From contig NZ_CP091819.1 in assembly GCF_019740355.2 (NCBI RefSeq), positions 4,278,001-4,342,000 of the forward strand: a stretch of DNA of 64,000 nucleotides. The letters run 5' to 3'. The stretch is from Paracrocinitomix mangrovi. GTDB taxonomy: Bacteria; Bacteroidota; Bacteroidia; Flavobacteriales_D; Crocinitomicaceae. The notes under the pieces were generated by a model. The model was not told the origin of the DNA. It saw only the letters and a list, made by a program, of their open reading frames with translations, and made no database searches. Below, piece after piece: positions 1 through 8,947 of the stretch. Each line of letters begins with the position of its first letter. Position 1 is the first letter of the stretch. A program made the position numbers and the translations under genes.

Positions 1-488
1 TATCTGTTAAAGACTTAATGAAGTATAAAGGAATTGGAGAGGCAAAGGCCATTACAATTGCTGCAGCTTTAGAAATGGGCAGGAGAAGAAAACCAGAGCA
101 GTTTGATGCTGAAAAATCAATCAAAGGAGCAAAGGATGTTTATGAAACCGTTAAACACCTTTTTCAAGATAAAGAACATGAAGAGTTTTATGCTGTTTTG
201 TTGAGTAGGGCAAACAAAATAAAGTCTATTGAAATGATATCAATGGGTGGGGTAAGTGGAACAGTCGCAGACGGAAAAATTATCTATAAAAAAGCCTTAG
301 AAAATACAGCTTCAGGAATTATTCTTTGTCACAATCATCCATCAGGAAACCTAAATCCAAGCCAATCAGATATTACTTTGACAAAAAAGTTGATTGAGTT
401 TGGAAAGTTCATTGATATTATGGTTTTAGACCATCTTATTGTCACTGATGCAGGTTATTATAGTTTTGCTGACGAAGGATTAATGTAA
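1..488 (+). CDS. radC: RadC family JAB-domain protein, 5'-truncated by window edge
   Basis: The gene begins before the window: the frame is open from base 3 and the first Met (base 18) is internal to the family's N-terminal helical region, which ends in the KGIGEAKA hairpin-like motif. The rest is a JAB/MPN metalloprotease-fold domain with the ligand set HNHPSGN...SQSD and the following VLDHLIV strand, so the putative zinc ligands (two His and an Asp) are intact. The name 'DNA repair protein RadC' is historical and a repair role is not established for the family; the fold predicts a metal-dependent hydrolase, possibly a nuclease or peptidase. It is followed after 63 bases by the epimerase gene on the same strand. 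The identity is secure; only about two thirds of the protein is visible. Confidence 0.93.
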   Translation, partial: SVKDLMKYKGIGEAKAITIAAALEMGRRRKPEQFDAEKSIKGAKDVYETVKHLFQDKEHEEFYAVLLSRANKIKSIEMISMGGVSGTVADGKIIYKKALENTASGIILCHNHPSGNLNPSQSDITLTKKLIEFGKFIDIMVLDHLIVTDAGYYSFADEGLM

Positions 489-551
489 AATCAATATCAA
501 ACTACTTTTCATTGATTATCTTTAGAGAGTAATTGGCCTTTTATCACGATT

Positions 552-1694
552 ATGAAAATTGTTTCTATCATTGGAGCTCGTCCGCAAATTATAAAATCTG
601 CTGCTATCACCAGGTATATTAATGAAAACCTGTCTGATGAAATTGAAGAGGTAGTATTGCATACAGGACAACACTATGACGAAAACATGTCTGGTCAGTT
701 TTTTAAAGAATTAAATTTACCACAGCCTGTACATAACCTCCATATAGGAGGGATGTCTAACGCCGATCAAGTTGCTGAAATGATGAACGGCATTTCAAAT
801 ATTTTAGAAAAAGAAAAACCTAATGCTGTCTTGGTTTATGGTGATACCAATTCTACTTTAGCCGGAAGCCTAGCAGCTAATTATGCTAAAATTCCATTGG
901 TTCATATTGAAGCAGGTTTAAGATCTTTTGATAAGGATATGCCTGAAGAGGTGAATCGGATAATAAGTGACCAAATGTCTACCCTTCTGTTTTCGCCAAC
1001 TCACGCCGGAATTTTAAATCTTAAAAATGAAGGCTTTTCTATAGAGATAAATGAAGATCCGGATGTAAATTATCCAAATGTGTACCATTGCGGTGATATA
1101 ATGTATGATAACGCCATTTATTATGGTGATAAGGCATCTGAAAGAGACGTAATAAGCCAATTTGGATTACATAATGACTTTATCTTGGCCACTGTTCATA
1201 GACCTCAGAATACTGATGATCCCAATAGATTAAACCATATTTTTAGAGCATTATACAGATTGGTGTCGGATAGAGATATGCAATTAGTGTTGCCGCTACA
1301 TCCAAGAACTTCTTCAGCATTAGAAGAGAGTTTGGATAAACAATTACTTGAGAAAATTAGAGCTCATGAAGAGTTCAAATTGGTAGAGCCTTTAGGATAC
1401 TTAGAAATGATCCAATTGCAAAAACGTGCCAGTTTGGTAATCACAGATAGCGGAGGTGTGCAAAAAGAAGCTTATTTCTTTAAAAATCCATGTCTAATTC
1501 TTCGTCCGGTAACTGAATGGAAAGAAATAGTTGAAAATGGTAATGCGGTTTTGTGTGATGCAGACGAAGATAAGATCATTAGATCTTATGATGTTTTAAA
1601 GAACAAAATAGATTTTACTTTTCCTTCATTATTTGGAGATGGTGATGCTGCCAAATTTATTTGTAATGAAATTCTATCTAAAATCAAATGCTAG
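552..1694 (+). CDS. wecB: UDP-N-acetylglucosamine 2-epimerase (non-hydrolysing)
   Basis: A cytoplasmic enzyme that interconverts UDP-GlcNAc and UDP-ManNAc, a precursor for surface polysaccharides. The 380-residue length is typical. Visible family motifs are GARPQIIK near residue 8, HTGQHYDENMS (37-47), GDTNST (97-102), HIEAGLRS (118-125), PEEVNR (131-136), HRPQNTD near 216 and TDSGGVQKEA near 295, which together form the two GT-B-like lobes and the UDP-binding cleft. Its last 7 bases overlap the next gene, so the two are probably translationally coupled. The context of a deacetylase-like gene suggests a role in glycan biosynthesis, but no glycosyltransferases are adjacent, so which polymer uses the ManNAc is unknown. 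Confidence 0.95.
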   Translation: MKIVSIIGARPQIIKSAAITRYINENLSDEIEEVVLHTGQHYDENMSGQFFKELNLPQPVHNLHIGGMSNADQVAEMMNGISNILEKEKPNAVLVYGDTNSTLAGSLAANYAKIPLVHIEAGLRSFDKDMPEEVNRIISDQMSTLLFSPTHAGILNLKNEGFSIEINEDPDVNYPNVYHCGDIMYDNAIYYGDKASERDVISQFGLHNDFILATVHRPQNTDDPNRLNHIFRALYRLVSDRDMQLVLPLHPRTSSALEESLDKQLLEKIRAHEEFKLVEPLGYLEMIQLQKRASLVITDSGGVQKEAYFFKNPCLILRPVTEWKEIVENGNAVLCDADEDKIIRSYDVLKNKIDFTFPSLFGDGDAAKFICNEILSKIKC

Positions 1695-2932
1695 CAGTAT
1701 TCTCTAAATCAATAACTGAACGACTTAAGTATGTTTTAAATTTCTGCTTCACAGATAAGGGTATTGAAGTGCAGTTGTTTGATGATCAAAAACAATTTGA
1801 AGATTATGATGGCGCCAGACTTAATTACTCTTCATTGCCTTTAGATACTGATTTTGCAATAGACCCATCAGGCTTACTTTTTGAAAATGATATAGATGAA
1901 GATCTGGAACTTATTGAAGATGAAGGTGAATTGACAATAAGAGAATCTGTAGATCCATTGTCTGTTATATTTTTCATTATTTCCAGGTATGAAGAGTATC
2001 TACCTCACGAAAAAGACCAGCATGGAAGGTATTTAGCCTCCAATAGTCAACTTTACAAACTTGATTTACTAAAACAACCGGTAGCTGATAAATTAACAAA
2101 GAAACTTTGGATCAAATTAAACCTGAGCTATGAACATGTTCAATCTAAATTTGAATTAGTTCCTTCATTTGATATTGATGTAGCCTGGGCATACAAGAAT
2201 AGACCCTTCTGGAGAAAATTAGGGGCCTTTTCAAAGGGTAAGATCGCAGAGCGTTTAAGCGTTTTACTTCATTTAAAAAAGGATCCATATGATACTTACT
2301 CTACCATAATGAAAATTGCTTCTGAATTGAACAGAATTATCTGTTTTGTTCCTTTAAGTGATTATGGTCCCAATGACAAAAATATTTCATGGAAAAATGA
2401 AGCGTATCGCTCTTTAATTAGAGGTTTAAATGCTTCAGGAGGAGTAGGCTTACACCCCGGTTATGCTTCACATCTTAATGAAGATAAATTACTAAATGAA
2501 AAAGAAAGATTAGAGGAAATTGTAGGACATGAAATGGTCAAATCCAGATTTCATTTTTTAAGATTTCAAATTCCTGATAATTATTTAATGATGTATTCAT
2601 TAGGTTTTACTAAAGACTATTCAATGGGATATGCAGAAGAGGTTGGATTCAGAGCCGGAACATCTTTTCCTTTTTACTTTTTTGATTTAAAAAATAATCA
2701 ACAAACAAACTACCTGATCTTTCCTTTTGCCTACATGGATAATACCTTTAAAGATTACCTAAAAGCTAGTCCCGAAGAGGCAATCGAAGAAATGAAATCA
2801 TTGATGGATGAAGTTAAAAATGTAGGTGGAGTATTCATGTGCATTTGGCATAATCATTCAATAAACAATAAAGGAGAATGGGCTGGTTGGTATCAACTGT
2901 TAGATGAAACTGTAAAATGGAGCAAAAAATAG
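1688..2932 (+). CDS. polysaccharide deacetylase-like protein
   Basis: A 414-residue protein without an obvious signal peptide. The N-terminal third has no motif I recognise and resembles the accessory region found before deacetylase-like domains in Bacteroidota. From about residue 158 there is a NodB-like beginning (VPSFDIDVAWAY, the Asp-x-Asp of the first deacetylase motif). GVGLHPGYAS supplies the His of the second motif, and a C-terminal CIWHNHSI segment could be the last motif. The expected product is a carbohydrate esterase family 4-type enzyme or a degenerate relative. It overlaps wecB by 7 bases and the next gene by 16, so it sits in a tightly coupled operon. The substrate is unknown. 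Family assignment is good, activity less certain. Confidence 0.75.
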   Translation: MLAVFSKSITERLKYVLNFCFTDKGIEVQLFDDQKQFEDYDGARLNYSSLPLDTDFAIDPSGLLFENDIDEDLELIEDEGELTIRESVDPLSVIFFIISRYEEYLPHEKDQHGRYLASNSQLYKLDLLKQPVADKLTKKLWIKLNLSYEHVQSKFELVPSFDIDVAWAYKNRPFWRKLGAFSKGKIAERLSVLLHLKKDPYDTYSTIMKIASELNRIICFVPLSDYGPNDKNISWKNEAYRSLIRGLNASGGVGLHPGYASHLNEDKLLNEKERLEEIVGHEMVKSRFHFLRFQIPDNYLMMYSLGFTKDYSMGYAEEVGFRAGTSFPFYFFDLKNNQQTNYLIFPFAYMDNTFKDYLKASPEEAIEEMKSLMDEVKNVGGVFMCIWHNHSINNKGEWAGWYQLLDETVKWSKK

Positions 2933-4041
2933 TTTTAGTACTTCTTGGCTTCTTGTTTTTTTCATGCGTTAACCATCAATCAGCAAATGAAAAAGAAAAT
3001 GAATTTTGGACATCTACTACTGATTCTATTCATTTTAAATACGCACAGGGAATTACAATTACTACTCGTTCAAATGGTTTTGATATAATTTCAAAAAGTC
3101 ATTCTGATAATACCTACTATAAAGATCACTTGTTTTTACCCTTCCATCATGAGCTAGAGTATCCTAAACTAGCAAAAGTGGTTTATGCAGATTTTGAAAA
3201 GGTTTGTTGTCAATCCAGTACTCACCTTTCATTTATCAATCAGTTAAATGAATTAGACAAAGTAAAGGGGGTATGTGGATTTCAATACATCATTAATCAA
3301 GAAATCAGGTCAAAATTAGAAGATAATGAAATTAAAGAACTGTGTTTAGGAGAAAGTACACAACTGGAAACTGTACTCTCGATTGATCCTGATATTTATT
3401 TCGTTTACCCTTTCAACGCGACAGAAGTTGAGGATTTGGAAGCTAAAAATGTCAATACTTTTATGATTGGCGAGTACCTAGAAAATGATCCATTGGCCAG
3501 ATTAGAGTGGATTAAATTTTTTGGATTAATTTTTAATAAACTAGATGATGCAGAAGCTTATTTTAAAACTACTGAGGATGCATACAATAAGTTAAAGATG
3601 GATAAAATTGATCCCGAAAAACAGTTCTTCATGAATTTACCTTACGGTGAAAATTGGGACGCTCCATCTGTAAATTCATTGATTGTGAAGTTAATAAATG
3701 ATGCCGGTTTAGATTATTGTTTTAAAGATGAAGTAGGAACAGAGAACATTGTCAAGTCTAAAGAAGAAATGTGGCAAACCGGTGCAAAAATGCCATATTG
3801 GATAATAATAGCCAGTCGTCCTTTGGATTATTCTTTAGCAGATTTAGTAGCTGAAGAAGAAGTTTATGGTACTTTCAAATCTGTCCAAGAAGGGAAAGTT
3901 ATTTTTTGCAACACCAGTAATTCAGAGTATTTTACAAAAGGTGTGTTAGAACCTCACATAATGCTGCAAGAAATCAAAGCTGCAGTGAATGGAGATGTTC
4001 AATTTGCAGAGAACTATCAGTATTTTACCTTGCTCAAATAA
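2917..4041 (+). CDS. ABC transporter substrate-binding lipoprotein (BtuF/FecB type)
   Basis: A 374-residue periplasm-facing lipoprotein. The N-terminus is a lipoprotein signal peptide ending in the lipobox FFSC, with Cys 17 as the predicted lipidated residue. The body has the class III (helical-backbone) binding-protein layout: a two-lobed Rossmann-like protein in which VVYADFEKVCC opens the first lobe and DPDIYFVYPF and NTFMIGEYLENDP follow. The partners are the FecCD-like permease and ATPase directly downstream. Families with this fold bind cobalamin, haem or ferric siderophores; nothing in the sequence discriminates between them. It overlaps the deacetylase-like gene by 16 bases. In Bacteroidota the outer-membrane step would need a TonB receptor, which is not in this window. 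Confidence 0.85.
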   Translation: MEQKIVLVLLGFLFFSCVNHQSANEKENEFWTSTTDSIHFKYAQGITITTRSNGFDIISKSHSDNTYYKDHLFLPFHHELEYPKLAKVVYADFEKVCCQSSTHLSFINQLNELDKVKGVCGFQYIINQEIRSKLEDNEIKELCLGESTQLETVLSIDPDIYFVYPFNATEVEDLEAKNVNTFMIGEYLENDPLARLEWIKFFGLIFNKLDDAEAYFKTTEDAYNKLKMDKIDPEKQFFMNLPYGENWDAPSVNSLIVKLINDAGLDYCFKDEVGTENIVKSKEEMWQTGAKMPYWIIIASRPLDYSLADLVAEEEVYGTFKSVQEGKVIFCNTSNSEYFTKGVLEPHIMLQEIKAAVNGDVQFAENYQYFTLLK

Positions 4042-4047
4042 TTAACT

Positions 4048-5076
4048 TTGGGCAAAAGTTTCAACTTGAATTTTAAAAGAGACATCATCATAATTGTAAC
4101 TGTAATTGTGCTTATTGTACTTTTATTTGTGTCCAATTTATATTTGGGTGATGCTGATATTCCCTTAGGAGATGTCTTTTCAATATTAAGTGGAGGAAAT
4201 GCAGAGAATGAAGCTTGGTCATACATTGTTGAGTATAGATTAAACAGATCAATTATTGCAGTTTTTGGAGGTGGTGCTTTAGCCATTTCAGGATTGATTT
4301 TGCAAGTTTTCTTTAGAAATCCATTAGCCGGACCTGGAGTTTTAGGAATTACATCAGGAGCCTCACTTGGTGTTGCCTTGGTAATTCTTGGAGGAGGAGC
4401 TTTTGTTAATGCTTTGGGCGGAACAGCTGTTTTATTGTTTGGCGCTTTAGGAGCAATAGGCGTTTTATTTCTATTGTTGTTTTTATCCAAGTACATAAAA
4501 AACCAGGTAACGCTACTCGTCATTGGTTTGATGATATCTTACTTTACTTCAGCATTTGTCAATATGTTGTATTTATGGTCTAACCAAGAACAAACAAGAG
4601 AATTTGTGATTTGGGGACTAGGAAGTTTTGAAGGACTAAGTTCTAATCAAGTGTTAGCCTTTACTTCAACAATTGTTGTCTTTTTAGCCTTATCAATTTT
4701 GATGATAAAAGGCCTCAATGCTTTGGTCTTAGGAGAAGATTATGCAAGATCATTGGGAATTGATCTTAAATTACAAAAGACTTTAATGATTGTGGTGACA
4801 AGTGTATTAGCTGCTGTAGTTACAACTTATTGCGGTCCCATTAGTTTTATAGGGATTGCTGTTCCTCAGCTAATCAGAATAGGTGTTAAAAATAACAACC
4901 ACGCATTTATGTTACCTGCTGCATTTTTAGGTGGAGCACTTTTGGGATTAACAGCTGATATTATTGTTAGAAGTGTAGGAAACGCATTACCACTAAATAC
5001 TGTAACTGCACTTATAGGGGCACCAATTATTATTTGGACAATAATTAAAATGAATAAGCGACTTGCTGGAATGTAA
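4048..5076 (+). CDS. FecCD/BtuC-family ABC transporter permease
   Basis: A 342-residue inner-membrane permease with about ten hydrophobic segments. Family landmarks are the FRNPLAGPGVLGITSGAS loop near residues 90-108, the ATP-coupling region GEDYARSLGIDL, and the CGPISFIGIAVPQLIR segment near 273. The only start that keeps the whole first membrane segment is TTG at 4048, six bases after the previous stop; no ATG lies between the two genes in frame, so a TTG start is likely. The last 14 bases overlap the ATPase gene. Together with its neighbours it forms an uptake system for cobalamin, haem or an iron chelate. Confidence 0.92.
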   Translation: MGKSFNLNFKRDIIIIVTVIVLIVLLFVSNLYLGDADIPLGDVFSILSGGNAENEAWSYIVEYRLNRSIIAVFGGGALAISGLILQVFFRNPLAGPGVLGITSGASLGVALVILGGGAFVNALGGTAVLLFGALGAIGVLFLLLFLSKYIKNQVTLLVIGLMISYFTSAFVNMLYLWSNQEQTREFVIWGLGSFEGLSSNQVLAFTSTIVVFLALSILMIKGLNALVLGEDYARSLGIDLKLQKTLMIVVTSVLAAVVTTYCGPISFIGIAVPQLIRIGVKNNNHAFMLPAAFLGGALLGLTADIIVRSVGNALPLNTVTALIGAPIIIWTIIKMNKRLAGM

Positions 5077-5767
5077 AAACATATCGTTAAAAGCAGGAGA
5101 TAAAGCTCTCTTTACAGCATCCGAATTATTGCTTAATGCCGGATTGTACGCACTTGTTGGGCGAAATGGAACAGGAAAATCTACCTTTTTAAGGACTATT
5201 GCAGGAGAGCTTAGCACGGATGGGACAATTTTATTGAATGGAAACAATATAGAGGAGATAGGGTTGAAGCAAATGGCATTTCAAATAAGTATTGTAAAAT
5301 CTCGTGCACAATTGTTTGGAGATTTTAATGTTCGAAATATTCTCATGTTAGGCCGATTACCTTATCAAAAAATGTTGGCCATTCCTTCAAAAGAGGATAA
5401 TCAAAAGGTGGATAAAGTAGCTAATGATTTAGGTCTTGTTGATCTTTTAGAAAAGAACTATAACCTTTTAAGTGACGGGGAAAAACAAATGGTGATGGTG
5501 GCTAGAGCATTTGTACAGGATACTCCCGTGATTTTGTTGGACGAGCCCGCAGCATTTCTGGATTTGGTGAATAGAAAGGAATTATTGGATCATTTGAAAA
5601 GATTGGCTGCACAAGAAAACAAGCTAATCATTTTTGCTACTCATCACATTGAGGTATTACCAAATTACTGTGATGGCGTGATGTTAATTCACAATAAAAA
5701 GTTATCTCTATTGAAGGATAAAAGTAAGTTTGTAGATACTATAAATCAGGCATTTGAATTAAATTGA
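5063..5767 (+). CDS. ABC transporter ATP-binding protein (BtuD/FecE type)
   Basis: A 234-residue nucleotide-binding subunit for the upstream permease. Walker A is GRNGTGKST (about 33-41), the signature is LLSDGEKQ (about 136-143, with SDGEK in place of the usual SGGQ), Walker B is VILLDEPAAFLD and the switch His is in FATHH. It starts inside the permease gene (14-base overlap). The usual signature glycine pair is changed to Asp-Gly, a common variation in this subgroup of Bacteroidota importers. Very likely functional. Confidence 0.92.
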   Translation: MLECKNISLKAGDKALFTASELLLNAGLYALVGRNGTGKSTFLRTIAGELSTDGTILLNGNNIEEIGLKQMAFQISIVKSRAQLFGDFNVRNILMLGRLPYQKMLAIPSKEDNQKVDKVANDLGLVDLLEKNYNLLSDGEKQMVMVARAFVQDTPVILLDEPAAFLDLVNRKELLDHLKRLAAQENKLIIFATHHIEVLPNYCDGVMLIHNKKLSLLKDKSKFVDTINQAFELN

Positions 5768-5771
5768 AACT

Positions 5772-6698
5772 ATGAAATGGAGAACCGAAGTACAAGTTGA
5801 AAATAACAATGGATACATTCGTTATAACCACAGTATGGTTGCTATAGGTTCATGTTTTGCTGACGAGATAGGGGGGAAGCTAAAAGATGGTGGAATGGAT
5901 ATTTCTGTCAATCCTTTTGGAGTGATTTTTAATCCTGTTTCAATCATGCAGCTTATTCAAAACACCTTAGACGGAAATTTGCTGGATTCCTTGATTTTAG
6001 AAAGGGATATGAAGTTTTTTCATTACGGGTTTCATTCTAAAGTATACGGTACAGATAAAAATGATCTCACTAAAAACATTGAGAGTATCCAATACAACAT
6101 TCAACGAAGACTTTTAGAGGGAGATAGGTTGTTTTTGACATTTGGAACGGCTTGGGTATATAGATTGATTGAACAAAATACCATTGTCGCCAATTGTCAT
6201 AAAATGCCGGCTAATTTGTTTAATAAAGAACTTATTGATCTGGATAAGTTGAAAGAGAGGTCGGTGCTTTTATTTGAAAGGATTTTTGAAGAGAACCCTA
6301 AGCTAAAAGTAATGATTACGGTAAGTCCGGTTCGTCATGTCAAGGATGGTTTGCATGAAAACAATATATCAAAGGGACTTTTACATCTGCTTTGCGCGCA
6401 TTTGGTAAATCATTTTAAACAGGTAACCTACTTTCCTGCCTTTGAAATGTTAGTAGATGATTTAAGAGATTACAGATTTTATAAAGAAGACCTGATACAT
6501 CCTAACAATCAGGCTGTAAATTATGTATTCGATCACTTTAAGCAATCACAATTTGATGATGAAACAATGGCCAAATTTAGTTTGCACGAGAAGTTAAAGA
6601 AGGCTAAAGATCACCACTTTATCAATGCTTCAATAGAGGAAGTTAGAAAGCACGAAGATTATATCAATAACTTGGAGGCTAAGCTGACTGAGCTTTAA
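5772..6698 (+). CDS. GSCFA domain protein
   Basis: A 308-residue protein that carries the family-defining AIGSCFADEIG motif at residues 26-36, followed by VNPFGVIFNPVSI. The GSCFA family belongs to the SGNH/GDSL hydrolase superfamily: the Ser in GSCF is the likely nucleophile and the DLIHPN motif near residue 240 supplies the Asp-x-x-His pair. A role in esterification or de-esterification of a glycan is therefore plausible but unproven. It has no signal peptide. It starts four bases after the ATPase gene and ends the operon that begins with wecB. A hairpin immediately follows. Confidence 0.9.
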   Translation: MKWRTEVQVENNNGYIRYNHSMVAIGSCFADEIGGKLKDGGMDISVNPFGVIFNPVSIMQLIQNTLDGNLLDSLILERDMKFFHYGFHSKVYGTDKNDLTKNIESIQYNIQRRLLEGDRLFLTFGTAWVYRLIEQNTIVANCHKMPANLFNKELIDLDKLKERSVLLFERIFEENPKLKVMITVSPVRHVKDGLHENNISKGLLHLLCAHLVNHFKQVTYFPAFEMLVDDLRDYRFYKEDLIHPNNQAVNYVFDHFKQSQFDDETMAKFSLHEKLKKAKDHHFINASIEEVRKHEDYINNLEAKLTEL

Positions 6699-6699
6699 T

Positions 6700-6726
6700 A
6701 AAAAAGGCTCCAAAAAAATTGGAGCC
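6700..6726 (-). terminator. intrinsic terminator of the GH16-like gene (may serve both strands)
   Basis: GGCTCCAA (6706-6713) and TTGGAGCC (6719-6726) form an 8-bp perfect stem with a five-base loop. On the minus strand the stem is followed by six T residues, a classical intrinsic terminator for the gene ending at 6753. In the plus direction the downstream tract is weaker, but the hairpin lies seven bases after the GSCFA stop and may also end that operon. Confidence 0.8.
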
Positions 6727-6752
6727 TAAATTCACTTCTTTTAATAAAATTG

Positions 6753-7946
6753 TTAATTGGCAGGACATGCATAAATTTCGGCTGAAAACTCTGCACCAGC
6801 TGGAACAGTAAAATTGCCATTTATCTGAATAAAATCAGTGGCTTTCATCCTAACAGGATTAGTTGTATTTACACTTGAAGCGCAAGATCCACTACTTCCA
6901 CCAAAACTGATACTTTTTTTAATCTTACCGTCATAGGTGTTTACATCATAAACACATGAATTAATTACGGAGTTACAATCATAGTATGTTGTATCAATGT
7001 GGTATGTTCTAATGTAATCGATATCCATATAATATGGTAACGAGTTAGAAAACAAAGTGTGGTTTTGTTCATTAAACTGATTGCCCATACTAGGTCCAAC
7101 TACCCACCCGAGATCAAGTAAGCCAGGTGTTCCTAGGGATTCTGTACCATTCACTAAAGTGCCATCAATATAAAAGTAAATCTTATTTGATAACCAGAGA
7201 CAAGAAATAATGTGCCAACCTGCGGATAATGTTGTATTACCATTGTCAATACCATATATGCTGAATTGTCCACTTGTATTATTTAAAGTGTAGTATGGAT
7301 TCGAATCGTTAATATCATCAAAATGAATATTACATTGTGATTGATTATAATCATTAGGATCATCATAATTACAAAAAATTTCTGCAAGATCTATTTCTGA
7401 GTAAATACCGACATTCGGATCTGTGTCAGGCCAAGAGTTCCATAACCAGGCATTTGAAGCGATACCGTAAAAATCATCATTAGTATTTGGTGAATCTGGT
7501 ATTCGAAACTTTATTTCATAGTATCCATATTGTTGCAAAACATTTTCTGCACTCCAAATATTTCCAGCTGTATAATCAAATTGCGACGTAGTATAAATAT
7601 CATTATCTGAGTCGTAGTATGCACAGGTTGTATTTGGGGTATATGTAAGGGCAAGTCTTAGAAATGTTGCGCTTAAATCTGATTGAATTGAAATATTTGT
7701 AGATGAATTGCTAGTGCAGTAGGAAGTACCTGGAATATTTGCATTTGTACTTTGAGAATATGGAGGAAGTGAAACGTGCCATTTGTTGGGGTTACATACC
7801 TCAGTTCCTGAATAAACACTATTAAATTCATCAGTCATAAGTGTAGTTGTTGTCCACATTGGGTCTCCACTATAACCTGGGATTTGTGAATAAATGATAT
7901 TTCTAGTAAATATCAATGATATAATTGTTAAAAATATAAATTTCAT
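6753..7946 (-). CDS. secreted GH16-like glycoside hydrolase
   Basis: A 397-residue exported protein. The signal peptide is about 20 residues and ends before QIPGY. The centre is a glycoside hydrolase family 16 (laminarinase/beta-glucanase) jelly-roll: YGYYEIKFRIP (140-150), AWLWNSWP (166-173) and the catalytic-type motif EIDLAE (184-189), whose two Glu residues match the nucleophile and acid/base spacing of GH16. AGWHIISCLWL, IYFYIDGTLV and the closing PYYMDIDYIRTY strand follow. The last ~80 residues (RMKATDFIQINGNFTVPAG) resemble the beta-rich repeat that ends many Bacteroidota secreted proteins; the usual T9SS type A tail is absent. It starts eight bases after the S74 protein gene and is co-transcribed with it. 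Substrate, presumably a beta-glucan, is inference. Confidence 0.83.
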   Translation of the reverse strand: MKFIFLTIISLIFTRNIIYSQIPGYSGDPMWTTTTLMTDEFNSVYSGTEVCNPNKWHVSLPPYSQSTNANIPGTSYCTSNSSTNISIQSDLSATFLRLALTYTPNTTCAYYDSDNDIYTTSQFDYTAGNIWSAENVLQQYGYYEIKFRIPDSPNTNDDFYGIASNAWLWNSWPDTDPNVGIYSEIDLAEIFCNYDDPNDYNQSQCNIHFDDINDSNPYYTLNNTSGQFSIYGIDNGNTTLSAGWHIISCLWLSNKIYFYIDGTLVNGTESLGTPGLLDLGWVVGPSMGNQFNEQNHTLFSNSLPYYMDIDYIRTYHIDTTYYDCNSVINSCVYDVNTYDGKIKKSISFGGSSGSCASSVNTTNPVRMKATDFIQINGNFTVPAGAEFSAEIYACPAN

Positions 7947-7954
7947 TTATTGAA

Positions 7955-8899
7955 TTATTTGTTAAGAATCATCTTCTTAGTATCTACTTCAATATCATCT
8001 ACTATTAGAGAATACAGATACATTCCGGGTTTAAATTGTCTGCCTTCAATTTTCAATTCACCTTGTTGTCTTGAGTCTAATGGAAATTCTTGCAGTAACT
8101 CTCCTGTCATATTAAATATCATAATAGAAGCTGAATTAAAGGATTCAGGAAGTTCATATTTAATTAAAGTACTTTCTCTAAATGGATTTGGCTTATTTTG
8201 AAATAAAACAGCACCATTAGAGATTTGATTTTGATCATTGATTTCAAAATCAGTATGATTAGCCAATTTAAATAGTAGATTTTCAATCTCAATTAATTTA
8301 TTTTCAAGGGTCAAAATTTTCTCATTTTGAGAGTTAATAATATTCTGTTGTTCTTGAATTCCTTTTACTAAAATTGGAATGATTTGATCGTATTCCATAC
8401 AAAGAACACCCATCATTTCATCTGTAATATCCGGTAAAACACTTTTTGCTTGTTGAGAAATGAAACCGTATTTTAATTTCTTTTCACCATTTTCTAAATC
8501 ACTTTTCAAATGATAAGTAAATGTTTCGAGTTCCATCAATATTTCAAGCCCATTTTCTAGTTTATTTATATCTGTCTTGATGTTTCTATCGGAAGGTTGA
8601 TATGAAGAGGCGTAAACTGTATTATAACTAGTATAGTAAAAAGCTAATTTTCCATTTGATGACCCGAGTATGGTATTAGTTGGGTTAACCGATAGTCTAA
8701 AAGAATGAGCTGGATTGTATTGAGGGTAGTTAACTAGAATTGCACCATTATAACCCGTTGGCTGATCAACAGTTAGTGAATAATAAGAATTGGCCGAAGT
8801 GGTTTTAACGGCGACATTTCCATTAGATTCTACTTTTAACTGTGCAAAGTTTATGGTTGCAACAAGAAAAGTACTTAAAGCGAAAATTATTTTTTTCAT
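7955..8899 (-). CDS. secreted S74 (endosialidase-type chaperone) protein with T9SS sorting domain
   Basis: A 314-residue protein: signal peptide 1-19; a short beta-rich head (20-100); an S74 intramolecular chaperone domain beginning SDRNIKTDI at 103-111 and containing YGFISQQAKSVLPD (144-157) and YDQIIPILVKGIQEQQ; a coiled coil (about 180-215); and a C-terminal T9SS type A sorting domain from FQNKPNPF (233-240) to the final IEVDTKKMILNK. In phage endosialidase the S74 domain trimerises the fibre and then cuts itself with a Ser-Lys pair five residues apart; here Ser103 and Lys108 keep that spacing. The gene is first in a two-gene operon with the GH16-like hydrolase. Whether it self-cleaves is unknown. 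Confidence 0.85.
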   Translation of the reverse strand: MKKIIFALSTFLVATINFAQLKVESNGNVAVKTTSANSYYSLTVDQPTGYNGAILVNYPQYNPAHSFRLSVNPTNTILGSSNGKLAFYYTSYNTVYASSYQPSDRNIKTDINKLENGLEILMELETFTYHLKSDLENGEKKLKYGFISQQAKSVLPDITDEMMGVLCMEYDQIIPILVKGIQEQQNIINSQNEKILTLENKLIEIENLLFKLANHTDFEINDQNQISNGAVLFQNKPNPFRESTLIKYELPESFNSASIMIFNMTGELLQEFPLDSRQQGELKIEGRQFKPGMYLYSLIVDDIEVDTKKMILNK

Positions 8900-8947
8900 A
8901 TTTTTTAGTTAAAATTTTGTTTGAAACTACACATAATTTCGCCGCGA

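Noticed and set aside
4017-4523. Minus-strand open frame of 168 codons over the permease gene
   Set aside because: It lies opposite clear membrane-protein coding sequence; its composition (Pro/Lys/Thr) is that of a complement of Gly/Ala/Leu codons.
6753-7946. T9SS sorting domain on the GH16-like protein
   Set aside because: The C-terminus is a different beta-rich repeat and lacks the PNP...G-x-Y pattern and basic end of type A tails.
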